A model generated the notes under the pieces. It saw nothing but the letters and a program-made list of their open reading frames with translations. It was not told the DNA's origin and did no database searches. The translations under genes and the position numbers were made by a program. Below are positions 1 through 6,988 of a stretch of DNA of 25,141 bases, piece after piece (within the stretch, counting starts at the first letter, position 1; every line of letters begins with the position of its first letter). The DNA is from Planctomycetaceae bacterium (GTDB taxonomy: Bacteria; Planctomycetota; Phycisphaerae; SM23-33). The stretch covers positions 1 through 25,141 of the forward strand of contig JAJFVE010000156.1 in the NCBI GenBank assembly GCA_021371965.1, in the 5' to 3' direction.

Positions 1-735
1 GTGAATATTGCCGCTGCCCGCCCAGCCCAGGTTGATGTCATTGGCGGTGAGGCTGTGGCCGTTCATGTACAGATCGCCGGCGTGACCCCAACTACTGCCG
101 CCGAAATTGAACCACTCGGTGAGGACCATGTCGGCCCCGAGCGTCAGTGTGCCGGAAACCTGGGCGCCCTTGGTGACGTTGGAGGTTCCCGCGGTGGTCG
201 CGGCGGAATAGACATCCTCGCTGCCATTGTTATAGCTGCCTGTGACCTGGAAATACCCCGCCGTGTCGCCGGCACCCATCTGGAAGTCAGTGCCTTCATT
301 GACGCTGATCCAGTTGCCTGCCGACATCGAGCCTGTCGTGCGATTGACGATAGCCGCTCCGCCATTGCCGCCCAGATTGAGGTCACCGGCGACGGTGAGC
401 GTCTGGTCGGCCAAGTCCAGCGTACCGTTGCGCCAGACGCTGACGCTGTTGTCACTGGCCAGCCCCGTCTCCAGCGTCAGGCTTGCACCGGTGCGAATCT
501 CCATATAGCTGATCTGTCCCGACGCGCCGGAATCGTACGTGACGGCCGCCTGGATATAGGCGTTGTCGCCCGCGACGGGTCCGGTGTCTCCCGCGCTGGG
601 TACCCATGTAGCCTGCGGGTCGGTCCCGTTATTGGTCCAGTTACCAGCCCCCGTCGCCGTAAAGTTGCCCGCCTGCGCCGACGAACACCACGCCGCTAGA
701 CTCAACACCGCAATTGCCAGAACTGTCTTGTACAT
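1..735 (-). CDS. Exported beta-solenoid-like protein, N-terminal part
   Basis: The reading frame is open from ATG at 735 to the window edge (245 codons), so the C-terminus is missing. The start is supported by AAGGAG seven bases upstream. The protein opens with a signal peptide (MYKTVLAIAVLSLAA) and a likely AQA|G cleavage near residue 22. The mature part is rich in Gly, Asn, Thr and Ser, with recurring phrases such as GTLDLADQTLTVAGDLNLGG and MNGHSLTANDINLGWAGSG. These short beta-strand and turn repeats are typical of right-handed beta-helix, autotransporter-like surface proteins. Planctomycete proteins of this type often end in a PEP-CTERM anchor, which cannot be checked here. It has its own promoter at 940-967. 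A specific function cannot be assigned. The open plus-strand frame over the same bases is its shadow. Confidence 0.8.
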   Translation of the reverse strand, partial: MYKTVLAIAVLSLAAWCSSAQAGNFTATGAGNWTNNGTDPQATWVPSAGDTGPVAGDNAYIQAAVTYDSGASGQISYMEIRTGASLTLETGLASDNSVSVWRNGTLDLADQTLTVAGDLNLGGNGGAAIVNRTTGSMSAGNWISVNEGTDFQMGAGDTAGYFQVTGSYNNGSEDVYSAATTAGTSNVTKGAQVSGTLTLGADMVLTEWFNFGGSSWGHAGDLYMNGHSLTANDINLGWAGSGNIH

Positions 736-869
736 TGCCTCGCTCCTTAAAAGGTTTACCGACTCACTTGAAGAAGCTGCCACCCGCGCGAGAAAAAAGC
801 ACCGCGAGAAGCAGCAAGAAGATTTATGGTCCAACCGGGCGGAAGTGCTTGCCTTCTGTTGTGCCGGTC

Positions 870-890
870 CGGCTGAAGATGGTTCAGCCG
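870..890 (-). other. Hairpin in the long 5' leader
   Basis: A perfect 8-bp stem CGGCTGAA / TTCAGCCG with a 5-nt loop lies in the predicted leader of the exported-protein gene. No T-run follows on the minus strand, so it is not an intrinsic terminator. It could be an mRNA stabiliser or part of a regulatory leader. No known riboswitch consensus was recognised in 736-935. Apart from this hairpin, the promoter and a weak terminator near 1046-1060, nothing coding was seen in 736-1145. Confidence 0.4.
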
Positions 891-939
891 CCTCTGAAAC
901 CCGCACAACCAAGACGCTGGAGCCCGAAAAGCTGACTTC

Positions 940-967
940 AATATAACCCGAAAAGCTATTTTGTCAA
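940..967 (-). promoter_or_regulatory. Sigma70-type promoter for the exported protein gene
   Basis: On the minus strand TTGACA (967-962) and TATATT (945-940) are separated by 16 bases. That is a perfect -35 and a 5/6 -10 in an AT-rich patch within GC-rich DNA. Transcription would start near 933, giving a leader of about 197 nt before the ATG at 735. An 11-bp direct repeat, CCCGAAAAGCT on the plus strand (923-933 and 947-957), brackets the -10 element and could be a regulator site. Confidence 0.65.
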
Positions 968-1035
968 CCGCAAATGCCCCATCTGAGTAAAAAAACATGC
1001 AAACTTTTGAGGCAAACACACCAAAAATGGCCAAG

Positions 1036-1060
1036 TCAAAATTAACGGAATGGCTTTCCG
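1036..1060 (-). terminator. Weak candidate terminator after the glycosidase gene
   Basis: On the minus strand CGGAA-AGCCA-TTCCG is followed by TTAATTTT, about 85 nt past the stop at 1146. The stem is only 5 bp. A second small hairpin, CACCC-GAA-GGGTG, sits at 1072-1084 between the stop and this site but has no T-run. Either could end the 4178-1146 operon transcript. Confidence 0.3.
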
Positions 1061-1145
1061 CCTGGAATCTTCACCCTTCGGGTGTCCGATACGCGCATAA
1101 ACCCTGTACATGTGTGGATAGCCACATCGCCAGCCAGGCGCGGAG

Positions 1146-2327
1146 TCAGAGTGTCTTGCGCATCTCGTCGAAGAAGGGCGTGGCGTTGCGGCGAACGCAT
1201 TGGGCGGCGTAGTAGTACATTGCGGCCGTCCAGGTTTGCCAGTCCTGGCCTTGCACCTTGCCGTCCTGGGCGCGGATCCATTCATTGAAACCGTAATCCA
1301 GCCCCGGATTTGCCGCAAGCTTGACCAGGCGGGTCAGTTCGAGGAGTTTCTTGGTGGCCAGTCGCCGGCGGCCGGCGGCCACCAGGGCGGCGACGTAGAA
1401 CCCGCAGATGAACGGCCAGATGCCGCCGTTGTGGTACGTGCCGGGCAGGTTGAACGTCGCGTATCGCGCCCGCCAGTCGGGGTCCTCCGGGCGGATGTAC
1501 GGAAAGAGATTCGGCGGCAGGTTCGCCTCCAGTTCGCCCTGGCGGCGGAGTTGGCGGCAGTGGCGTTCGACCCAGGCGACCATGTCCCGCGCGCGGCTGG
1601 GCGGGGCCAGGCCCGACAGGATCGCCAGCGAATTGCCCAGCAGGTCGAAGCGGTCGCTGCCGTAGAGCTTGTACGACCAGAGGGCGTAGTACGGCCGGTG
1701 CCGCACCGTCAGGCCGGTATGCGGGCGGGGGGGGGCGTGCGTGGTGTCGTCCTCGACGATGAATCGAGACATCAGCCTTCGCAGCAGGTCGGCCTTGTCA
1801 TGGCGGCCCATCAGGCGCAGATAGCTGTATACCACGGTGTTGACGAACAGGCCGTAGCCCATGACCCACTGTTCGTCGCGCCAGTCGCTGGTGGGCTGCT
1901 GGGTGACGATAACGCGGTCGCAGGGGCTCTGGCAGTCCATCCAGTCCATGGCTCGCCCGGCGGCGGCCGCGAGGAAATCCTGCTCTCCGGTGGCGCGGCG
2001 GAAGCATCCGACAGCCATCAGGAATAGCGGCGTGGTGTCGCTGGCGCCGCGATTCTCGCGGTCGTGCACCATCGATGGGATGGACCCATGCTCGGACTGG
2101 TTGTCAGCTGCGGTCTCCATCGCCCGTCGCAGCGCGGCGATGAGCTTCTTGTCGCCGCTGAGCAATATGCCCGGCGCGGCGATCATCAGGTCCCGCGTGT
2201 ACGGTTCGGGGTAGCCCCATCCGGCGGTTCGGAACAGACCATGATACGGTCCATGCGCGTTATGGCGCAGCACCTCCAGCGCCGCATCTTCGGCGCGGGC
2301 GACCTGTGCGGATTGCTCGGCGTTCAT
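1146..2327 (-). CDS. GH100/debranching-type six-hairpin glycosidase-like protein
   Basis: A 393-residue soluble protein with no signal peptide. The N-terminal motif YTRDLMIAAPGILLSG, the central RPYYALWSYKLYG, the late TYHNGGIWPFICG and the C-terminal GQDWQTWTAAMYYYA together resemble (alpha/alpha)6-barrel enzymes such as GH100 neutral invertases and amylo-1,6-glucosidase-like proteins. By family it would hydrolyse a cytoplasmic alpha-glucoside, sucrose or alpha-glucan, but the substrate cannot be decided. The ATG at 2327 has AAGGA close upstream and lies 16 nt after the stop of the glycosyltransferase, so the two are probably co-transcribed. The coding strand carries a run of nine C (1727-1735), a possible slippage or sequencing-error site. 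The frame is open on both sides and the family motifs continue across it, so the gene looks intact. Confidence 0.65.
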   Translation of the reverse strand: MNAEQSAQVARAEDAALEVLRHNAHGPYHGLFRTAGWGYPEPYTRDLMIAAPGILLSGDKKLIAALRRAMETAADNQSEHGSIPSMVHDRENRGASDTTPLFLMAVGCFRRATGEQDFLAAAAGRAMDWMDCQSPCDRVIVTQQPTSDWRDEQWVMGYGLFVNTVVYSYLRLMGRHDKADLLRRLMSRFIVEDDTTHAPPRPHTGLTVRHRPYYALWSYKLYGSDRFDLLGNSLAILSGLAPPSRARDMVAWVERHCRQLRRQGELEANLPPNLFPYIRPEDPDWRARYATFNLPGTYHNGGIWPFICGFYVAALVAAGRRRLATKKLLELTRLVKLAANPGLDYGFNEWIRAQDGKVQGQDWQTWTAAMYYYAAQCVRRNATPFFDEMRKTL

Positions 2328-2343
2328 AGTCCTTGTCCAACGG

Positions 2344-3558
2344 TCATGTCGGCTGCGGCGCGGCGTCTTGCTGGCACGTCGCCACTTTGGCGATCGTCTT
2401 GCGGGGTGCCGTATCGGCCTTGATCCCCAGGCGCGAGGATACGATCTCCAGGAATCGGCGGGCGACGACGCGATAGTCGTAGCGCTCGACGACGCGTTTG
2501 CGCCCGGCCGCCCCCAGCGACGCGCGCAGGTCCGGCTTGGTCATCAGCGCCAGCAGGTACTCGGCGATGTCATACACGCTGGCGCGGTAGTCCACCAGGC
2601 GTGGGCGCTTGAAGACGACGCGGTGGCCGTTCTTGTAGCCCTGGTCCTCGCCCAGGATCGTCTCGCGCAGCAGCACCTCTTGAGCCACGCCGGCCAGCAG
2701 TGCTGTCTCGTTATGAACCAGCGTGTCGAGCATGCCCATGGCCTTGATGCCGATGACGGGCCGCCCGCATGCCCCGGCCTCGACCTGCGGCATGCCGAAG
2801 CCCTCGAGCCGCGAGGGCGCCGCGTAGATGTCGCAGGCGGCGATGAGGTAAGGCATGTAATTCCGCGAGACGCGGCTGGAGGCGTAGATCACGTTCTTCT
2901 CGATGCCCAGGTCGCTGGCCAGTTGCATGTCGGCCGAGTTCTGCTGCTCGCTCCGGGGCTGCGGCCACACCTTGCAGACGTACTTCCAGTCCGGCGCCTT
3001 GGCGTCGATCAGGGACAGGGCCTGCATGACCTCCTGGGCGCCCTTGCTGGCCGCGTCGCCGCCGATGGTGAGGATCATGAGTTGATCGTCCGCCACGCCC
3101 AGGGCTTCGCGCACGGCCCGCACCTTCGGGTCGCTGCGGTCGCGCGGGACGAAGGCGTCGCAGTCGCAACCGACGGGCAGCACCTCCATGGTGTCGCCGC
3201 GCAGGCCGTCGCGCTGGAAGACCTGCTTGACCCACTCGCTGGTCACCAGCACCAGCGGCAGCTTCTCCAGCACCTGGCGGTAGTTGGCCATGTAGCCGTC
3301 GGCGACCAACCACGGTACCGGCCGCACGCCGTAACGCATCGGGTGCATCACCAGATGGGCGGTATGCCCCCAGTAGCCGATGCCGGCCACCACGTCGGGC
3401 TCGAACCAGCGGTAGTACCATTCCTTCTCCTGGGCCGACTCGAAATGCACCGCGTGGGCGTCGACGCCCAACTCGAGCAGGCCCTTGTAGAGCAGGTCGC
3501 CCTGCGTCGCCAGCCCGCCCGGCGAGGGCGGGTAATCGTACAGCACAAGAACTTTCAT
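2344..3558 (-). CDS. GT4-family glycosyltransferase
   Basis: A 404-residue GT-B fold enzyme. The N-terminus MKVLVLYDYPPSPGGLATQ is the usual first strand and Gly-rich loop. The C-terminal domain carries the GT4 signature EGFGMPQVEAGACGRPVIG with the E-x7-E pair near residues 252 and 260, and GGDAASKG near 167-174. GT4 enzymes transfer a sugar from a nucleotide donor with retention of configuration; the acceptor is unknown. The ATG at 3558 is preferred over an upstream start at 3615 because GGGAGG precedes it and homology begins exactly there. The start overlaps the deacetylase stop as ATGA, implying translational coupling. Pairing of a GT4 with a PIG-L deacetylase recalls MshA/MshB and BshA/BshB of thiol biosynthesis, but no diagnostic residues for those were recognised. 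Confidence 0.8.
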   Translation of the reverse strand: MKVLVLYDYPPSPGGLATQGDLLYKGLLELGVDAHAVHFESAQEKEWYYRWFEPDVVAGIGYWGHTAHLVMHPMRYGVRPVPWLVADGYMANYRQVLEKLPLVLVTSEWVKQVFQRDGLRGDTMEVLPVGCDCDAFVPRDRSDPKVRAVREALGVADDQLMILTIGGDAASKGAQEVMQALSLIDAKAPDWKYVCKVWPQPRSEQQNSADMQLASDLGIEKNVIYASSRVSRNYMPYLIAACDIYAAPSRLEGFGMPQVEAGACGRPVIGIKAMGMLDTLVHNETALLAGVAQEVLLRETILGEDQGYKNGHRVVFKRPRLVDYRASVYDIAEYLLALMTKPDLRASLGAAGRKRVVERYDYRVVARRFLEIVSSRLGIKADTAPRKTIAKVATCQQDAAPQPT

Positions 3559-4178
3559 GGACGATCCACCTCCCCAACGTGCGGCCACACGCGGAAGCCT
3601 TCGACTGCCAGGCACGAGCGGACCTCGAAGGAATCGTCAGCGTAGCCGTAGGTATCGCGGACAAGATTCTTTTTGCGGGCGAAATCGTCCGCACTCAGAT
3701 CGATGGTGATATTGGCTCCGCGCGCGATAGCGCACCGCCCGCTTGCGGCATCGCCGCGGTAGCTGAATGTGCGGAACTCCCCGCAGCGCAAGACGCCCTC
3801 GCGCACCAGGCGCAGCACCTGGCGGTGCACTTGCTTGTGTCGCGGGTGGCCGTACTCGCCATTGGCGCCGTGCGTCAGGCACAGGTCCCAGTGGACGGCG
3901 CCCAGGTCGCCGGCAATCACATCGCCGATGTCACGGCGAGGGTTGATGTGCGCGAGCGGGTTGCCGTCGTCCACGTCGTGGATCGCCCCGGCCAGGCCCA
4001 GTTGGTCGCAGACGGCGCGGAACTTCGGCGCGCGATCGGCGTCGCCGCTGCGGCAGAGGCACACGACACTCCAGTCCCAGTTGAGGTTCCCCAGGATGAG
4101 CCCTCCGCACCAGATGATTTCGTCATCGGGATGCGCCACGATGACCGCCGCCTTCCTGCGGTCTGTCTCGGCATGCAT
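3555..4178 (-). CDS. PIG-L/LmbE-family deacetylase
   Basis: A 207-residue protein with the zinc motif AHPDDE at residues 15-20 and a second ligand segment THGANGEYGHPRH at 102-114. Both are hallmarks of the PIG-L family, which removes N-acetyl or similar groups from amino sugars or their conjugates. Length is normal for the family. The ATG at 4178 has no Shine-Dalgarno sequence, but a TATAAT box ends only six bases upstream, suggesting a leaderless message. It is the first gene of a three-gene operon with the GT4 and the glycosidase. A likely joint role is assembling and trimming a sugar conjugate, but the substrate is not visible from sequence. Confidence 0.85.
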   Translation of the reverse strand: MHAETDRRKAAVIVAHPDDEIIWCGGLILGNLNWDWSVVCLCRSGDADRAPKFRAVCDQLGLAGAIHDVDDGNPLAHINPRRDIGDVIAGDLGAVHWDLCLTHGANGEYGHPRHKQVHRQVLRLVREGVLRCGEFRTFSYRGDAASGRCAIARGANITIDLSADDFARKKNLVRDTYGYADDSFEVRSCLAVEGFRVWPHVGEVDRP

Positions 4179-4184
4179 GCGAGA

Positions 4185-4190
4185 ATTATA
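4185..4190 (-). promoter_or_regulatory. -10 box placed for a leaderless start
   Basis: On the minus strand a perfect TATAAT is followed by six bases and then the ATG at 4178. The expected transcription start falls on or next to the A of the start codon. No convincing -35 hexamer was seen 16-18 bases upstream. Confidence 0.4.
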
Positions 4191-4267
4191 TGCGTCATCG
4201 TCGCTGCCTCAGCATGTTCCCCTTTACTGAGCGACGGTCTGCCAGTAGTGTCTTAGAGAAGATATTG

Positions 4268-4355
4268 GTTAACTGGTTAACTCGTTGACTGGTTAACGGG
4301 GGACCGCCCGCTGACGAACTAACCAGTTAACGAGTTAACGAGTCAACCAGTTAAC
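4268..4355. repeat. 8-bp GTTAAC unit array in two inverted arms
   Basis: The left arm (4268-4299) has four consecutive octamers GTTAACTG, GTTAACTC, GTTGACTG, GTTAACGG. After a 24-nt GC-rich spacer the right arm (4324-4355) has CAGTTAAC, GAGTTAAC, GAGTCAAC, CAGTTAAC. The arms are imperfect reverse complements, and most units contain the palindrome GTTAAC. The array fills most of the divergent gap between the deacetylase and the MFS gene and ends 10 nt before the MFS ATG. It could be a regulator-binding array on a fixed 8-bp pitch, a cruciform or a dispersed repeat. It is not a CRISPR because there are no unique spacers. Confidence 0.85.
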
Positions 4356-4365
4356 GGAACGTTTG

Positions 4366-5541
4366 ATGACGCGCATTCTCATCGTGACATTGCTGGAGAG
4401 CTTCGCGGGGATCCTTGTCCAGCGCGGCATCTTCTTCTACACCAAGGAACATCTTTCCTTCGGCAAAGTCGATAACCTCTGGCTCGCACTGGCCACCGGC
4501 GCGCCGTACGTGCTGGGGGCCCTGGCCAGCCACCCGCTGTCGCGACGCCTGGGCGAGCGGCGATTGCTCCTGCTCCTGCTGGTCGGGCAGATCCTCAGCC
4601 TCATCCCGATCGTCATGCTGCCCAAGGGACAATCGCTGAGCATCGCCATCTTCATCTGCGGGGCGGTCTTCAGCACCCTCATCGGCGTCAAGTGGCCGCT
4701 GGTGGAAAGCTACGTCGGCGCCGGCCACGAACCTTCGCGGCAGTTCCGGGCCGTCGGGGTTTTCAACATCACGTGGTCGGGCGCAGTCCCGCTGGCGCTG
4801 GGGGCCGCGGGCTTGCTGATCTGGGCCGCCCCGTGGGCGCTGTTCGTAGCGGCGCTGGCGGTCTTCGCGATCAACCTGATCCCGACGCTGGGCCTGCCGG
4901 CCGTGCCTGTGCATCTGCCCGACGACCACCCGCAGCGCCCCGACGCGGCGACGCTGACGCGGTACCGCTCGCTGCTGACGGCCAGCCGAGCGCTGCTGGT
5001 CAGCAGTTACTGCCTGATGTGGATCCTGGCGGCCGTGCTTCCGGATATCCTCATCGAGTCGCTGGGCATCAGCCTGCTGCTGGCCCCGGCGCTGGCGGCC
5101 CTGCCCGACCTGATGCGCCTGGGCATGTTCATCCTCTTGACCGCTCGCACGCGCTGGCACGGTCGCGTGTGGCCGCTGGTCGTCGCCGCGGCCGCGATGC
5201 CCGTCGGGTTCCTGGCCATCATGAGCAGCCTGGGCCTGATGACGGTGCTGGCCGGCGAGGCGGTCTTCGGCCTGGCGATCGGGATGGTCTATTACGCCGC
5301 CCTCTATTACGCCTTGGCGAGCAAGAATGCCTCGGTCGAAGCCGGCGGCGCGCACGAGGCCTTGATCGGCTCGGGATTTATCTTCGGCCCCACCGCCTGC
5401 CTGATCGGCATCTATCTATCCTCGGGCGGGAGCATGAGCATGTTGACCGGCACCGTCACCGGCGTGGGCCCGCTGATCCTGGCCACCACTGCCTTGGCCG
5501 TCTGGCCATTGTTGCGGCTGCGCCGCAGCAGTAATCAGTAG
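4366..5541 (+). CDS. Major facilitator superfamily transporter
   Basis: A 391-residue, strongly hydrophobic protein with roughly twelve membrane segments, consistent with the MFS size and layout. After the first two helices a basic loop (SRRLGERR) matches the usual cytoplasmic loop 2-3 position. No substrate-specific motif was recognised. The ATG at 4366 is preferred over TTG at 4363, with GGAA about six bases upstream. It is transcribed divergently from the deacetylase-GT4-glycosidase operon across the GTTAAC repeat array. This may link it to import or export of a sugar or glycoconjugate, but that is only context. Confidence 0.75.
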   Translation: MTRILIVTLLESFAGILVQRGIFFYTKEHLSFGKVDNLWLALATGAPYVLGALASHPLSRRLGERRLLLLLLVGQILSLIPIVMLPKGQSLSIAIFICGAVFSTLIGVKWPLVESYVGAGHEPSRQFRAVGVFNITWSGAVPLALGAAGLLIWAAPWALFVAALAVFAINLIPTLGLPAVPVHLPDDHPQRPDAATLTRYRSLLTASRALLVSSYCLMWILAAVLPDILIESLGISLLLAPALAALPDLMRLGMFILLTARTRWHGRVWPLVVAAAAMPVGFLAIMSSLGLMTVLAGEAVFGLAIGMVYYAALYYALASKNASVEAGGAHEALIGSGFIFGPTACLIGIYLSSGGSMSMLTGTVTGVGPLILATTALAVWPLLRLRRSSNQ

Positions 5542-5551
5542 CCGGGAGCCC

Positions 5552-5591
5552 GTAGCCGGTTAAGACCGGGGTGGCATGGCGACCCGGCTAC
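5552..5591. repeat. REP-like palindrome with GTGGCATGG core
   Basis: GTAGCCGG (5552-5559) and CCGGCTAC (5584-5591) are perfect inverted ends around GGGGTGGCATGGCGACCC. A second copy of GTAGCCGGG lies just upstream, overlapping the MFS stop region (5538-5546). The element fills the convergent gap between the MFS gene and the gene ending at 5594. Its GTGGCATGGCG core is nearly repeated in the element at 25102-25141. Confidence 0.6.
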
Positions 5592-5593
5592 TG

Positions 5594-6700
5594 TCATCGA
5601 AACAGCGATCCGAGCGGGCCGGTATGCAGGTAGCCGGCTGACTGGAAGAACTTCATCGCCTCGGCCACGCTGGGGAAGACTTTGGTGGCCGTTTCGGTGA
5701 TGAAGGGGGACGGGGCGGCGGTGGGGCGCCAGATCACGTAGACATCCTTGGCCGCTTCGTGGGCGTGCTGCAGCTCGCGTTCGACGCCGCTGGAGATTCC
5801 CGGCTGGCCGCCGGCCAGCGCCGGGATCAGCGAGACGATCATGTCCGACTGGTCGATGAGCTTGAAGTCGCGGGCGTAAATCTGGCCGTCGATGTCGGGC
5901 AGGATGTCCATCAACTGGTGTACGTCCAGCGTCGCCTGCTCGCCGGGGGGGCCCACGGTGATGGTGCGATGGCCTTCAGCCGCCGCGGCCAGGGCGAGCA
6001 CCGAGAGATATTTCTCCTCCATGTCGCTGGGGTCGAAGCAGACGAAGTGCGGTTTGAGTTGGCGGCGGAAGGCGTCGATCTCGGCCAGCACGTCCGGGTT
6101 GGCCGACACGTGCGACATCGGGAAGCTCAGGTACGCCTTTCTCATCTGCGGGTTGAAGATCAGCCCCACCAGCGAGCGGGCCATCGAGTCGTCATTGCCG
6201 CGGGCGATCACGTAGCACTTGCCCCCGCCGGCGCCCTGGCAGAGCAACTCGGTGGCCAGGATCTCCTCCTCACGCCAGACCATCAGGTCCTTGAGCGTGT
6301 GGTCGCTGTGGCCGTCGCGCACCAGCCGCCAATGAACGCGGTCGACGTTGTCGACGACGATCAGGTACACGTCGGCCGCCAAGGCGATCATCTGGTCGTA
6401 GTCGAACGCCGGGAACAGCCCGTGGCGCCAGCGGAACGTCGCGTGCGTGTTGACGATCACGTTGGGGCTCGTGCGGCACGAGGCCAGCACGTCCTTGAAA
6501 ACACTGCGGCGCAGGCCGTTGAGCCGCGACAGGGGCAGGTCGAGGATGCGCCCGCGCGGAACGTCCGGGGCCTCGGCGTACATCATCTCGCCGATGCTCA
6601 ACAGCCGCAGATCGCACCCCTGGCGCCGCGCCATCTCGACGCAGCGGTGCAGCAGCGGCTTGCGGTCCAGGCCGACTTGTCCGGTGATGACTACTCGCAT
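5594..6700 (-). CDS. AdkA-like P-loop domain fused to NDT-like domain
   Basis: A 368-residue protein of two apparent domains. Residues 1-180 resemble archaeal-type adenylate kinases and related P-loop NTPases: a first strand with loop ITGQVGLDRK (5-14), VNTHATFRWRHGLFPAFD (83-100) in the place of the nucleotide-monophosphate segment, and LKDLMVWREEEI (136-147). The P-loop lacks the usual GKT, so ATP binding may be altered or lost. Residues 188-330 resemble nucleoside 2-deoxyribosyltransferases: KAYLSFPMS near 188-196, QSDMIVSLIP (284-293), and SSGVERELQHAHEAAKDVYVIW (303-324) with a candidate catalytic Glu. ATG at 6700 is preferred over GTG at 6736 because homology starts there. It seems monocistronic. 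The function is unknown; nucleotide sensing, salvage or nucleotide degradation are possible. Confidence 0.6.
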   Translation of the reverse strand: MRVVITGQVGLDRKPLLHRCVEMARRQGCDLRLLSIGEMMYAEAPDVPRGRILDLPLSRLNGLRRSVFKDVLASCRTSPNVIVNTHATFRWRHGLFPAFDYDQMIALAADVYLIVVDNVDRVHWRLVRDGHSDHTLKDLMVWREEEILATELLCQGAGGGKCYVIARGNDDSMARSLVGLIFNPQMRKAYLSFPMSHVSANPDVLAEIDAFRRQLKPHFVCFDPSDMEEKYLSVLALAAAAEGHRTITVGPPGEQATLDVHQLMDILPDIDGQIYARDFKLIDQSDMIVSLIPALAGGQPGISSGVERELQHAHEAAKDVYVIWRPTAAPSPFITETATKVFPSVAEAMKFFQSAGYLHTGPLGSLFR

Positions 6701-6758
6701 GGGTTTGACTTTATCAGGGGAGAACACGAATGTCACGGATGGGGAGGGAGAAGAAACA

Positions 6759-6924
6759 ACCGACGACGAGGACGAGGACGACGACGAGGACGAGAACAGC
6801 TCGCGATCTGTAATGTCAGCGGCGGGGCTTGCCCCGCGCGTTCTCGTGGAGCGCCAAACACGTCGAGCAAGCTCGACCGCTAACGAGGCGCACCAGTGCT
6901 TTCGATCTCGTCCTCGTCGTCGGT
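6759..6924. repeat. Long-range inverted repeat of GACGAG-rich arms
   Basis: An exact 18-nt inverted pair, ACCGACGACGAGGACGAG at 6759-6776 and its reverse complement at 6907-6924, flanks 130 nt containing the two-hairpin element at 6815-6884. The left arm continues into a GACGAGGACGACGAC low-complexity tract. The whole unit lies in the gap between the fusion gene and the lipoprotein. It could be a composite non-autonomous element or an mRNA-level structure; low complexity may explain part of the match. Confidence 0.55.
6815..6884. repeat. Two-hairpin REP-like element, copy 1
   Basis: The ends are an inverted pair, GTCAGCGG (6815-6822) and CCGCTAAC (6877-6884), with one mismatch. Inside each end is a tight hairpin: CGGGGC-TT-GCCCCG (6823-6836) and GTCGAGC-AA-GCTCGAC (6862-6877). 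A central TTCTCGTGGAGCGCCAAACA separates them. A related copy lies at 12337-12398 between pilB and pilT. The layout, two small hairpins in inverted order with conserved ends, matches bacterial interspersed REP-type elements. Confidence 0.65.
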
Positions 6925-6988
6925 CTTTTCCCCTGTTTCATTTCGCGCGGCGTCCACTTAAAATATCCCGCACAAAAGGAACGCGACC

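Noticed and set aside
2368..3645. Plus-strand open frame of 425 codons
   Set aside because: It is antisense to the GT4 gene with its clear family motifs and coupled start; the product has no recognisable domain.
2344..4178. Naming the GT4/deacetylase pair bshA/bshB or mshA/mshB
   Set aside because: Only the general family motifs are visible; no specific residues or a cysteine ligase support thiol biosynthesis.
4268..4355. CRISPR array
   Set aside because: Units are 8 bp without unique spacers and lie in inverted arms; no cas genes are present.
4351..5355. Minus-strand open frame of 334 codons
   Set aside because: It mirrors the MFS gene; its product is an Arg/Gln/Asp-rich sequence typical of a shadow of hydrophobic-helix codons.
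6717..6815. Acidic Asp/Glu-rich peptide gene on the plus strand
   Set aside because: The DDEDEDDDED peptide arises from a GACGAG low-complexity tract; there is no ribosome site and the frame overlaps the fusion gene's 5' end antisense.
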